A stretch of 64,000 bases of DNA from Synechococcus sp. UW140 (lineage in GTDB: Bacteria > Cyanobacteriota > Cyanobacteriia > PCC-6307 > Cyanobiaceae), in contig NZ_UCOB01000010.1 of the NCBI RefSeq assembly GCF_900474295.1, forward strand, positions 1 to 64,000. The letters are read 5' to 3'. Every line of letters begins with the position of its first letter. The first letter of the stretch is position 1. This document shows positions 18,598 to 25,810 of the stretch, in pieces. The notes under the pieces are model-generated. The model was not told the origin of the DNA, searched no databases, and saw only the letters and a program-made list of their open reading frames with translations. The position numbers and the translations under genes were made by a program.

Positions 18598-19851
18598 ATG
18601 ACCCCGCTGGCGCTCGGAATTGATCTGGGCACCAGCGGTGTACGCATTGCGGTGATCGATGCAGCCGGTCACATCCTCCACAACACAGCAACGACGTATC
18701 GGCAAGGACTTCAACATCCAGAGGACTGGAAATCCAGTTGCCGCAGCCTGATTCAGGCCATCCCAGCCAACCTTCGCTCAGCCATCCAAGCCATCGCTGT
18801 CGATGGGACCTCTGGCACGCTTCTGGCCTGCGATCATCACGGCACGCCCATTGGCCATGCACTGAGCTACGCCCAGTCCTGTCCAGAATTCGCTGAGACG
18901 CTGATGGGTCTGCTCCCTGGAGGTGGGCCAGCATCCAGTTGCAGCGGCAGTCTGGCCCGGGCCCTTCGGCTGATCCAAGAGCACGGGGAAGGGCTGCTGC
19001 TCCGCCATCAAGCTGACTGGATCAACGGCTGGCTGCTTAACGACTGGCAGTGGGGGGAAGAAGGCAACAATCTCCGCCTGGGCTGGGACCTTGAACGGGG
19101 CCAGTGGAACGAAGCGATTGCAACTCTGCCCTGGGCAGACAGTCTGCCGACGGTGCGCCCGAGCGGCAGCGACCTGGGCAGACTCGCGGCAAAGCCTGCC
19201 CAGGAACTGGGACTCTGCAGCGATGTCACCGTGGTGGCAGGCACCACAGACTCCAATGCTGCGGTCCTCGCCGCCAATCCCGGTGACAACGATGGCATCA
19301 CGGTGTTGGGCAGCACTCTGGTGCTAAAGCGCTTCACAACCAAGCCCCTGACAGGCCCTGGCATCACAAGCCACCGAGTGGCAGGTCGATGGCTATGCGG
19401 TGGCGCCTCCAACAGCGGCGGAGCCGTCCTTCTCCAACAGTTCCCAGGCATCAATCTCGATCAGCTCAGCCGCCAGATCAATCCTGAACAATCCAGTGGC
19501 CTAGAGCTTCGTCCACTCCCTGCTCCTGGGGAACGCTTCCCCTCTGACGACCCAACGCTGCAACCGGTTCTGACACCCAGACCAGTGAGTGATTGCTTAT
19601 ACCTCCATGCCCTTCTAGAGGGCATGGCCCGGATCGAAGCTGAGGGATGGAAACGATTAACGGAACTGGGAGCTCAACCTCCAAAACGGGTGATCACATT
19701 GGGCGGAGGTGCCCGCAACCCTCAATGGAGACGCTTGCGTGAGCGCATCCTCCACTGCCCGGTGCTCACCTGCCTCACGCCTCCAGCTGCAGGAGTAGCC
19801 CGCCTGGCCCTCAACCACCTGCAGGGGAAGGGGCTGACCGCGAGGCCCTGA
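18598..19851 (+). CDS. FGGY-family carbohydrate kinase (possible D-ribulose kinase)
   Basis: A 417-residue FGGY kinase with the N-terminal ALGIDLGTSGVRIAVID phosphate loop, a central AVDGTSGTLLACD segment, VVAGTTDSNAAVLAA and a C-terminal VITLGGGARNPQWRRL adenosine motif. It is shorter than bacterial xylulokinases and resembles the compact cyanobacterial/plant group in which a Synechococcus elongatus protein has been shown to phosphorylate D-ribulose. That substrate is therefore a family-based suggestion, not something read here. It lies 6 bp after metK. Confidence 0.82.
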   Translation: MTPLALGIDLGTSGVRIAVIDAAGHILHNTATTYRQGLQHPEDWKSSCRSLIQAIPANLRSAIQAIAVDGTSGTLLACDHHGTPIGHALSYAQSCPEFAETLMGLLPGGGPASSCSGSLARALRLIQEHGEGLLLRHQADWINGWLLNDWQWGEEGNNLRLGWDLERGQWNEAIATLPWADSLPTVRPSGSDLGRLAAKPAQELGLCSDVTVVAGTTDSNAAVLAANPGDNDGITVLGSTLVLKRFTTKPLTGPGITSHRVAGRWLCGGASNSGGAVLLQQFPGINLDQLSRQINPEQSSGLELRPLPAPGERFPSDDPTLQPVLTPRPVSDCLYLHALLEGMARIEAEGWKRLTELGAQPPKRVITLGGGARNPQWRRLRERILHCPVLTCLTPPAAGVARLALNHLQGKGLTARP

Positions 19852-19889
19852 GCCGAGCGAGAATTGGAGTCGATCCGATTCCTGCGTCA

Positions 19890-20003
19890 GTGCCCAGCAA
19901 ATTGCGCGATGCTCTTGCCATCGGCCTGTTTATTGTTCTAGCCGGCTACGTGACCTTCAGCGGGATGCGGCTTGGCGTCCTGCTCTGGCAGCATTTCTCC
20001 TAA
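19890..20003 (+). CDS. Possible small single-helix membrane protein, 37 residues
   Basis: A frame starting at GTG 19890 encodes a short charged start (PSKLRDA), one hydrophobic helix (LAIGLFIVLAGYVTF) and a short tail ending LLWQHFS. It lies in the same orientation between the sugar kinase and the DUF2470 gene. No family is recognised, and only the hydrophobic pattern and clean context support it. The N-terminus is not certain because no ATG is available. Confidence 0.42.
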   Translation: MPSKLRDALAIGLFIVLAGYVTFSGMRLGVLLWQHFS

Positions 20004-20068
20004 TTCGCTGATCATCGCCTTCGCAGACGTGAAGGCTGCCCTTCACCCTCTTACTCCCCGCACGATCC

Positions 20069-20341
20069 ATGGCTGCAGACCCCCTCACTCCCGCCGTTAG
20101 TGACCGCATCTGCCGGCACATGAATGATGATCACAAAGAAGCTGTTCTGCAGTATGCCCAGCATTACGGCGGAATGATCGACGCCAAGTCCGCCTCGATG
20201 ACGGCAGTGCATCCAGAGGCGATGGAACTGAACGTCGATGGCAAAGCCGTCGAGATTCGCTTTGATCACCAGCTCACTGACAGTGATGATGCCCACCGCA
20301 CCCTGGTTGCGATGCTGAAGGCCATGCCCAGGAGCGACTGA
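20069..20341 (+). CDS. DUF2470 domain protein (HugZ C-terminal-like)
   Basis: A 90-residue stand-alone DUF2470 domain, recognisable by the CRHMNDDHKEAVLQYAQHYG segment near residues 15-34. In larger proteins this domain forms the C-terminal part of HugZ-type haem-degrading and pyridoxamine-oxidase-like proteins, where the histidines can contact haem. Here only the domain is present, with no flavin-binding barrel, so enzymatic activity is unlikely from this gene alone. A role in haem or tetrapyrrole handling is a suggestion only. Confidence 0.78.
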   Translation: MAADPLTPAVSDRICRHMNDDHKEAVLQYAQHYGGMIDAKSASMTAVHPEAMELNVDGKAVEIRFDHQLTDSDDAHRTLVAMLKAMPRSD

Positions 20342-20375
20342 AGACTGCAGACAGGGGGGAACGCTTCGGCAAGCT

Positions 20376-21104
20376 GTGAATCGATCGATGTGGTCTTCAC
20401 TCTGCGGAGGGATCCAGGATCTGCTGATCCAACCGGCCTGCGCCATCTGCATGCAACCACTCGCCAGCCTCACCAATGCAGAAGAGCCGTGCCCAAAGTG
20501 TCGGCAGTGCCTAAGCCTTGCAGACATCCCCCTTCAAGGGTTGGATCCGCTGCCGTGGTTAGCAGCAGCCCGCTATGAGGGCCGATTCCGCCAGATCCTC
20601 TTCAAGCTAAGGCGAAGCCAAGAGCCAAGATTGCTGGCATCCCTGATCGGCGCTCTCAACCAAACCCTGCCAACCGATGCTGTTTTGGTTCCCATTCCAA
20701 GCTGGAAACGGGCGAGCCGGGCCAACCCGATCCCCAACCTGATGGTGAAGGCTTTAGGTCGGGAGCATCGGCCTCTACTGCAGCGATGCCGAGCCGCTGT
20801 CGGCCAGCACCATCTGAATCGGAAGCAGCGCTGGCAGAACCAAAGGGATGGCTTCTATTGCGATCGCGAAAACAGCATTGAAGTACGTCAGTCCCGCAAG
20901 GGGGTGTGGATCGTCGATGACATTCTCACCACTGGAGCAACCGCCTATGCGGCTTACCTGACGCTCCAGCAATCCAACATCAATGTCCAGGGTGTCGCCT
21001 GTCTGGCACGTACGCCTAAGGCAGTCAGGCACTCGCGCCTGCCGGCTGCACAGACCGGCTGTGATCTACAATTCATAAGTCGCGAAGGCGACGGGCCGGG
21101 ATAG
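20376..21104 (+). CDS. comF: ComF-family phosphoribosyltransferase-like protein
   Basis: ComF proteins are needed for DNA uptake in naturally transformable bacteria. The 242-residue protein has an N-terminal zinc-ribbon-like pair (CAICMQPL and CPKCRQC), then a phosphoribosyltransferase domain with the PRPP loop VWIVDDILTTGATAYA near residues 177-192. The start is GTG 20376 or ATG 20388. The TAG stop lies inside the tRNA-Phe gene at tRNA positions 8-10, giving a 10-bp overlap. With dprA earlier in the window, this suggests natural competence potential. Confidence 0.88.
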   Translation: MNRSMWSSLCGGIQDLLIQPACAICMQPLASLTNAEEPCPKCRQCLSLADIPLQGLDPLPWLAAARYEGRFRQILFKLRRSQEPRLLASLIGALNQTLPTDAVLVPIPSWKRASRANPIPNLMVKALGREHRPLLQRCRAAVGQHHLNRKQRWQNQRDGFYCDRENSIEVRQSRKGVWIVDDILTTGATAYAAYLTLQQSNINVQGVACLARTPKAVRHSRLPAAQTGCDLQFISREGDGPG

Positions 21105-21167
21105 CTCAGTTGGTAGAGCAGGCGACTGAAAATCGCCGTGTCCCCAGTTCAAATCTGGGTCCTGGCA
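21095..21167 (+). tRNA. tRNA-Phe (anticodon GAA)
   Basis: Acceptor GCCGGGA (21095-21101) pairs with TCCTGGC (21160-21166) with one G-T wobble; D arm AGCTCAGTTGGTAGAGC; anticodon loop CTGAAAA with GAA; T arm with CAGTTCAAATCTG. Discriminator A at 21167, and no encoded CCA. It marks the boundary between core genes and the phycobilisome rod region, a position where tRNA genes often border variable regions. Confidence 0.96.
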
Positions 21168-21197
21168 TTGAGACGCAAACAGGTGAAGGCCCACACT

Positions 21198-21416
21198 ATG
21201 GACAGGGTTTTTAATAACGCCGACAGTTTTGCTATGGCCTTTGATGATGCATGGAAGGCATCAAACAGAAAACCATCCGAGCAAGATCTCAGCGTAGACG
21301 AAAGAGTTAAGGCCATCTTCACTGACTACATCAGCGATCATCCCTTCCTCCTATCTGAACCGGAGCAAGCAAAAAAAGTGGCAGATTTCCGAATCAGACT
21401 GCTTGATCTGGGCTGA
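21198..21416 (+). CDS. Conserved-looking hypothetical protein at the edge of the phycobilisome region
   Basis: A 72-residue soluble protein beginning MDRVFNNADSFAMAFDDAWK. A longer frame runs back to 21138 but overlaps tRNA-Phe, so the ATG at 21198 is preferred. The sequence is mostly helical and acidic, with no cysteine and no known motif. It lies just inside the rod region and is convergent with the next gene, 9 bp away. The function is unknown; it may be one of the unnamed unk genes reported in marine Synechococcus rod clusters. Confidence 0.65.
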   Translation: MDRVFNNADSFAMAFDDAWKASNRKPSEQDLSVDERVKAIFTDYISDHPFLLSEPEQAKKVADFRIRLLDLG

Positions 21417-21425
21417 CGTTCACGA

Positions 21426-21809
21426 TCAGGCCGACAGAAGATCGATCTGAGGGTCATCAACGTAGATCGTCTCAGGCTCCTGGAACTCGATCAACTGATC
21501 AGCCGCATCGTCCGAAGCCTGGTCAGATTGAATGACATCGGGAGCAGCGGGAGCGATCTCGGCCTGATCCACTTGAAGGATTTCGCGGAGGTCGGTCAAG
21601 CGCCCTCCAACAACATCAAGCAGCTCATGCAAATCGCCGCTTTCTGTTGCGACAGAGACTTGCTGAACGGATTCTTCAAGCATCTGGCAGCGTCGTTCAA
21701 CGTCAAGAATCCGAAGCGTCAACGATTCAGCAATATGCGTAATTTCATGAAGCTGGCGACAGACATGCTGCAGCAAACAAGCCTCGGTCACGTTTGCCTT
21801 CAAGTCCAT
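21426..21809 (-). CDS. Hypothetical helical protein with acidic tail
   Basis: A 127-residue protein with a helical first half (HEITHIAESLTLRILDVERR and further heptad-like leucines to about residue 80), suggesting a coiled coil. The second half is acidic and low in complexity (DQAEIAPAAPDVIQSDQASD). No family is recognised. It is the only confidently called minus-strand gene in this end of the rod region. Its start overlaps the end of a weaker upstream frame. Confidence 0.6.
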   Translation of the reverse strand: MDLKANVTEACLLQHVCRQLHEITHIAESLTLRILDVERRCQMLEESVQQVSVATESGDLHELLDVVGGRLTDLREILQVDQAEIAPAAPDVIQSDQASDDAADQLIEFQEPETIYVDDPQIDLLSA

Positions 21810-21955
21810 TTCTCACGACAGCGAAGTAGGCGAATCGTATCGATCCTCACCCCCCTGTCCAGCGCCAAAGGATTAGCTGCGACCATGGTCGTCAAGAATG
21901 CCTCGCGCACCAAAGCACCTCCACAAGGATGCAGCCGAAACAGCATCAGCAGCAT
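21800..21955 (-). CDS. Possible 51-residue protein
   Basis: A minus-strand frame with ATG at 21955 (an in-frame ATG also exists at 22003) ends 10 bp inside the start of the 127-residue gene, an arrangement typical of coupled genes. The sequence (MLLMLFRLHPCGGALVREAF and onward) matches nothing known. It fills an otherwise empty 190-bp gap. The call rests on context only. Confidence 0.3.
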   Translation of the reverse strand: MLLMLFRLHPCGGALVREAFLTTMVAANPLALDRGVRIDTIRLLRCREKWT

Positions 21956-22001
21956 CACCTTATGGACACAGGCAAGGACAAGCTGAACAGGGCTCTCCGC
22001 C

Positions 22002-22544
22002 ATGGATCAATCACTCACCCGCCTGACCCAAGGCCTCAGAGCGAGCTTCAGCAACAAACGCCAGGCTTTTGAATCCCCCCCTCTGTACGGGAACATCCTC
22101 GTGCGCCTTCACCCCCTCACCCACTGGCGTCCAGGCTCTCTTCTTTTGGAGCAGGCCGATGCCATTTCTGCCGCCGATCCCTATCGCGTGCGGGCGCCGA
22201 GAGCTGACATCGCCCCAAAACGCGGGCTGATCATCCACAACCATTCCAGCAAAGAAGCCCAGAGGTTCTGGGCAGACATGGGTCACCAGGAACGACGCAA
22301 ACCGATCCAAGAGGATGACTTAAACCGACTTGAAGGCTGCACATACATGATCAAAGAAACACCAACAAGCTTTCGATTCGATCGCGGCCACGATCGAATC
22401 GTGCATGAACACCTTTGGGTTGCAATTACAGAACCATTCCGCTTTGAGAAGACACAAGATTTCTTTTCTGAAACACCAAAAGCCTGGATCAACAAACTGA
22501 ATGAAGCCCAGACACACATGCCAACCGCCCCAACCCTCCAATGA
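22002..22544 (+). CDS. Divergent CpcT/CpeT-family bilin lyase-like protein
   Basis: The N-terminal 90 residues align by eye with RpcT (47140-47727): the QAFESPP..GNILVRLHPL and PGSLLLEQADA segments and the PYRVRAPRA strand match the T-type lyase start. T lyases attach bilin to the Cys153-equivalent of phycobiliprotein beta subunits. The C-terminal half is unlike CpeT and RpcT: the PGCLCIVRRDD strand and the DRGYDP / CWGS segment are missing or replaced. It may be a degenerate or re-purposed lyase. It overlaps the next gene by 4 bp (ATGA) and leads to aplA. Confidence 0.72.
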   Translation: MDQSLTRLTQGLRASFSNKRQAFESPPLYGNILVRLHPLTHWRPGSLLLEQADAISAADPYRVRAPRADIAPKRGLIIHNHSSKEAQRFWADMGHQERRKPIQEDDLNRLEGCTYMIKETPTSFRFDRGHDRIVHEHLWVAITEPFRFEKTQDFFSETPKAWINKLNEAQTHMPTAPTLQ

Positions 22545-22960
22545 CAGACCTCAACTCCCTCCTTCAATCAGCCGACAAGAATGGCGAAGTCATTCACACA
22601 ATCAATGGCTCAAGGTTTCGCATCGACCTAAAGCCTGACGACATCAGGCTCTGGTACGAAACCCTTGAATCTCTATCAACACCTTGCAACCTCCTACTGG
22701 CCTGCCAACATGGCGGCGGCAACCTTAAAGATACCTGCCTCACGTGGGTGGTTGGGTCTGCAATTCGCCCCTTTCAGATTGAATCTCCCGAAGAAGTTGC
22801 GCCCCTTCTACACAGCCTTGGCATTGAACTCAATTTGGCCAGATCGCTACCAGATCACTGCCCAGGCCTAGCATCTGAGACAACATGGGCATTTTATCTG
22901 GACCGACATGGTCAACTCAGCGCATCACCAGTGCTGAACCGTTCAGCCCGTAACAGCTAA
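22541..22960 (+). CDS. Hypothetical protein in the aplA cluster
   Basis: A 139-residue protein that starts in an ATGA overlap with the CpcT-like gene and ends 10 bp before aplA, so the three are almost certainly one operon. The sequence is a mixed alpha/beta pattern (FRIDLKPDDIRLWYETLESL; CLTWVVGSAIRPFQIE) with three cysteines and no recognised motif. It does not look like a lyase, a linker or a phycobiliprotein. A role linked to AplA or its chromophore is inferred from position only. Confidence 0.65.
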   Translation: MTDLNSLLQSADKNGEVIHTINGSRFRIDLKPDDIRLWYETLESLSTPCNLLLACQHGGGNLKDTCLTWVVGSAIRPFQIESPEEVAPLLHSLGIELNLARSLPDHCPGLASETTWAFYLDRHGQLSASPVLNRSARNS

Positions 22961-22970
22961 AGCGCTAGCC

Positions 22971-23552
22971 ATGCAAAGCAAGGAGATCCAAAAACTCTGC
23001 GAACAAGCTCAGGTCTGTGGCCTCCAACACAATCACCACATCCCCGAGGAACTACGGAAGCGCATCAACATTGCAGACACAAGCAAACAGCAGCTCTGCC
23101 CAGACGATGTGAATCAAATCTGCCGCTGGTCAGGCACAGACCCAAGCGCCATTGTTGCTCTCCAGGAGGCAGCAGAGCATTTGGTTAACCAAACAAAAAC
23201 GCAATTGATTAAAAACCATCCGGAACTGATTCTCCCGGGTGGGGGCCTGCACCCCGAGCAACGTGCCGAAGCATGCTGGAGAGATTGCTGGAATTTTCTA
23301 CGTGTGTGCATCTATGCAGTCGCATCTTCTTGCCCGCACTGCACTGACGATGAGGGCATGAAAGCCGTACGCGCGCTTTACGCATTCATGGCCGTGCCGA
23401 TGGACGGCATGAACCTGGCTCTAGAAACCCTTGAGGAACTCTGCAAGACACGACTCGATGCAACGTCCAACCGCAAAGAAGCAGAGTGCGCCCAGCAAGC
23501 CTTTCAGCACATGAGAGAGCAACTCAATCAAACTTCAATGAACAGCTGCTAA
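22971..23552 (+). CDS. aplA: Allophycocyanin-like phycobiliprotein homologue
   Basis: A 193-residue protein with a phycobiliprotein-like core. KNHPELILPGGGLHPEQRAE followed by ACWRDCWNFL aligns with the PALIAPGG...RRMAACLRD region of beta phycobilins, placing Cys102 at the canonical bilin-binding position. The following helices (KAVRALYAFMAVPMDGMNLA) match the [12 protein letters not shown] region. It differs from light-harvesting subunits by an extra N-terminal segment and by unusual cysteines around the site (Cys106, Cys113, Cys121, Cys124). AplA-type proteins are described as phycobiliproteins without a normal antenna role. The linkage here to a CpcT-like gene suggests it is chromophorylated. 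Confidence 0.75.
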   Translation: MQSKEIQKLCEQAQVCGLQHNHHIPEELRKRINIADTSKQQLCPDDVNQICRWSGTDPSAIVALQEAAEHLVNQTKTQLIKNHPELILPGGGLHPEQRAEACWRDCWNFLRVCIYAVASSCPHCTDDEGMKAVRALYAFMAVPMDGMNLALETLEELCKTRLDATSNRKEAECAQQAFQHMREQLNQTSMNSC

Positions 23553-23621
23553 GGATGCGAGCGGCCACCTGCTTGCAGGGGTGAGGATGCAACCCAAGTA
23601 TTTTTACCCAGCAAGTCTCAG

Positions 23622-24380
23622 ATGTCTCTGCCACTGCTGACCTACCCACTTGAGGCTCAGAACTCCCGCGTCAGCAACCTGGCTGGAGACAGCAGCACGG
23701 TCAAAGCTCAGCCGCAAGGTTCGGCCAGCTCATCCGGCGAAAACCTGAGAACAACGATTGACTGCCAAATTGAACGCGCGTATCAGCAAGTGTTCTTCCA
23801 TGCAATGCGCAGTGACAGAGATCCGAATCTCGAATCACAGCTGCGCAATGGAACCATCACCATGCGCGATTTCATTCGTGGACTTCTCCTGTCTGAACGC
23901 TTCCAACAGGGGTACTACCAATGCAGCTCCAATTACAGAATGGTCGATCAGGTGGTGGGACGCGTGCTCGGTCGCCCGGTCCATGGAGACGCTGAGCGAC
24001 GTGCATGGTCAATCGTGATCGGACACAAAGGATTTACACGCTTTGTCGACGAGCTTCTCGATAGTGAGGAATATATGAATTCGTTCGGATACGACTTAGT
24101 TCCGTCACAGCGTTCTCGTGTTTTACCCGGGCAAGCAACTGGTGAACTTCCCATTTACCAATCGTTTCCGCGTTATGGCGCTGATTGGCGTGATTCGCTC
24201 CAGAATCGTGCGCCAAGTGAGGCTGCGAATCTCATCGCACAGTTAAAGGTTTCAGAGGCTTGGGCCAATGGTCAACCGCCTGCATGGGCCCTCAAAGCTT
24301 GGCTGGCCTTTGCAATCGTGGGAGGATTCGAACTTGTACGCGTGTTCTTGACCATCACAATCTCAATGCTTAGCAACTGA
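23622..24380 (+). CDS. cpcG2: Phycobilisome rod linker with C-terminal membrane anchor (CpcG2/CpcL type)
   Basis: A 252-residue rod linker with one phycobilisome linker domain (Pfam PF00427 type, about residues 45-170): IERAYQQVFFHAMRSDRDPN, GTITMRDFIRGLLLSERFQQ and FVDELLDSEEYMNSFGYDLVP are diagnostic. The last 31 residues (222-252) form a hydrophobic segment (WLAFAIVGGFELVRVFLTIT) that replaces the core-binding tail of ordinary CpcG. This is the CpcL layout, a rod anchored to the thylakoid membrane that can serve photosystem I without an allophycocyanin core. The gene lies 69 bp after aplA. Confidence 0.88.
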   Translation: MSLPLLTYPLEAQNSRVSNLAGDSSTVKAQPQGSASSSGENLRTTIDCQIERAYQQVFFHAMRSDRDPNLESQLRNGTITMRDFIRGLLLSERFQQGYYQCSSNYRMVDQVVGRVLGRPVHGDAERRAWSIVIGHKGFTRFVDELLDSEEYMNSFGYDLVPSQRSRVLPGQATGELPIYQSFPRYGADWRDSLQNRAPSEAANLIAQLKVSEAWANGQPPAWALKAWLAFAIVGGFELVRVFLTITISMLSN

Positions 24381-24420
24381 GAAAGAGATTTTAATTGCCA
24401 TTCACCAAGAAGCCAAAAGA

Positions 24421-24768
24421 GTGACCTCTGCGTCTCAATCGAGGCTAATCAATAGACAACTTATAAAAGACTTGACCATTTCCTCCCGATTCAGAGCCGC
24501 GCTCGGGAGGAAGACAAAGCTTATCAACAGATCGGCCAAGGCAATCCAAGAAGGCTACAGATCAAGCTGTAGGCTCACCAAAAACTGCGAAGCAGCCAAC
24601 CAGAGGCGCGGCAAGCCAGGCGAATGCAAAGCAACGTTCAAGAAGCTTGCGGAAATTGAACAATCCATGTATATGACCAGGGCAGGCACTTTAGCAATCT
24701 TGCGGAAAACTTTTTGTTGCAAGCGCATGAAGGCCTGGATTCGGCTTAGGCCAATCGTTTTAAGCTAA
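24421..24768 (+). CDS. Possible small basic protein between cpcG2 and mpeD
   Basis: A 115-residue frame from GTG 24421 encodes a very basic sequence (many Lys/Arg, for example RFRAALGRKTKLINRSAKAI) with several cysteines and no known motif. It is in the right orientation and fills the gap between two linker genes. Its codon use is poorer in G+C than its neighbours. It may be a real gene or a chance frame; nothing beyond length and context supports it. Confidence 0.35.
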   Translation: MTSASQSRLINRQLIKDLTISSRFRAALGRKTKLINRSAKAIQEGYRSSCRLTKNCEAANQRRGKPGECKATFKKLAEIEQSMYMTRAGTLAILRKTFCCKRMKAWIRLRPIVLS

Positions 24769-24798
24769 CTGATACAAATCATTTTTTAGAGATCAGCA

Positions 24799-25701
24799 AT
24801 GGTTGCCATCAAGCCGACCCGCGATTTCACAAGCCTCAATCGAGTTTCATACGCCGTCAAAAATTCAGCAAAGCTCAAACAAGGCAAGGCAATCAACGTT
24901 TACAGAGAGGAAATCGATCAGGGCGTGCTCCTGACTCGCGTCGGCGAGCCATCCACCAGCATTCATGAATACAAAGAGAATCTCTGCAACGCCATGGGCC
25001 TTGGCATCGGCCCAAGGATTCACAGCGAGTGTCCCTTTAGTAGCACTGCTGATCAATTCGCAGCGACAGGAAGCGATGCCCTAAAGGCAACGATCTCTGC
25101 TGCTTACAAGCAAGTTCTTGGCAACTTAGGGCCCATGGGCAGCCAGCGTTGCAGCGAACTCGAGTCCCAGCTCTCAAACGGAGACATCAGCGTCCGTGAT
25201 TTTGTTGCCGGCCTGGCCAAATCTGACCTCTACAAGCAAAATTACTTTTTCAAGGTTTCCCCCATCCGTGGCGTTGAACTGAACTACAAGCACCTTTTGG
25301 GGCGTCCTCCTCTTAACCAAGCGGAGGTCAGTGCAGCAATCAGCCTGATTGCAGAGCAGGGATTTGATGCTCTCGTTGAGAAGATCACACACTCAGGTGA
25401 ATATCTCGAGGTGTTCGGCACACAGACAGTTCCCTATCAGCGGGCTTGGACATCTGAAGCAGGCAAGTACTGCTCAACCTTCGTCAACCTGGCTCGGATT
25501 TCGCCAGCCAATGCAGCCTCAGACACCATCATCGAAGGGCGTAGCCAGCTCGTGATGGAATTCACCAATGCTCGCAGCATTAGCGGTGCAGGCAAGGGCT
25601 ATGACGTCAGCGGATTCGTCTACTCCAAAGCAACCAGCGATCCAACATCCGAAGCATTCCGCAGGATGTACCAATCCAAAAATTGCAAATCCTGGGCCTG
25701 A
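24799..25701 (+). CDS. mpeD: Phycoerythrin II-associated rod linker (gamma-type)
   Basis: A 300-residue linker with one PF00427 domain (about residues 95-215; AYKQVLGNLGPMGSQRCSEL and RGVELNYKHLLGRPPLN). Upstream of the domain is the gamma-subunit motif LCNAMGLGIGPRIHSECP, in which Cys63 corresponds to the phycourobilin-carrying Cys49 of MpeC. The C-terminus lacks a CpcD-type capping domain. This is the MpeC/MpeD class; MpeD is chosen because MpeC is the copy directly after mpeBA. A terminator follows 74 bp after the stop. Confidence 0.78.
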   Translation: MVAIKPTRDFTSLNRVSYAVKNSAKLKQGKAINVYREEIDQGVLLTRVGEPSTSIHEYKENLCNAMGLGIGPRIHSECPFSSTADQFAATGSDALKATISAAYKQVLGNLGPMGSQRCSELESQLSNGDISVRDFVAGLAKSDLYKQNYFFKVSPIRGVELNYKHLLGRPPLNQAEVSAAISLIAEQGFDALVEKITHSGEYLEVFGTQTVPYQRAWTSEAGKYCSTFVNLARISPANAASDTIIEGRSQLVMEFTNARSISGAGKGYDVSGFVYSKATSDPTSEAFRRMYQSKNCKSWA

Positions 25702-25775
25702 GCCAACGTCAAGCTCGAACCAAGCACCAACGTTATGGGTCTAGTACAACACTAGGCCTTTCAATCAGTTCCTTC

Positions 25776-25810
25776 AAAGCACCGGACCCTTATGGTTTCG
25801 GTGCTTTTTT
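25776..25810 (+). terminator. Rho-independent terminator after mpeD
   Basis: A 9-bp perfect stem (25776-25784 with 25799-25807, AAAGCACCG/CGGTGCTTT) with a 14-nt loop and a run of six Ts from 25805. It separates mpeD from the pentapeptide and cpeC genes. Confidence 0.85.

Noticed and set aside
21095-21167. tRNA-Phe as the attachment site of an integrated mobile element
   Set aside because: No integrase, no repeated tRNA 3' end was noticed and the adjacent genes are a stable photosynthetic cluster. The tRNA may still mark a historical exchange boundary.
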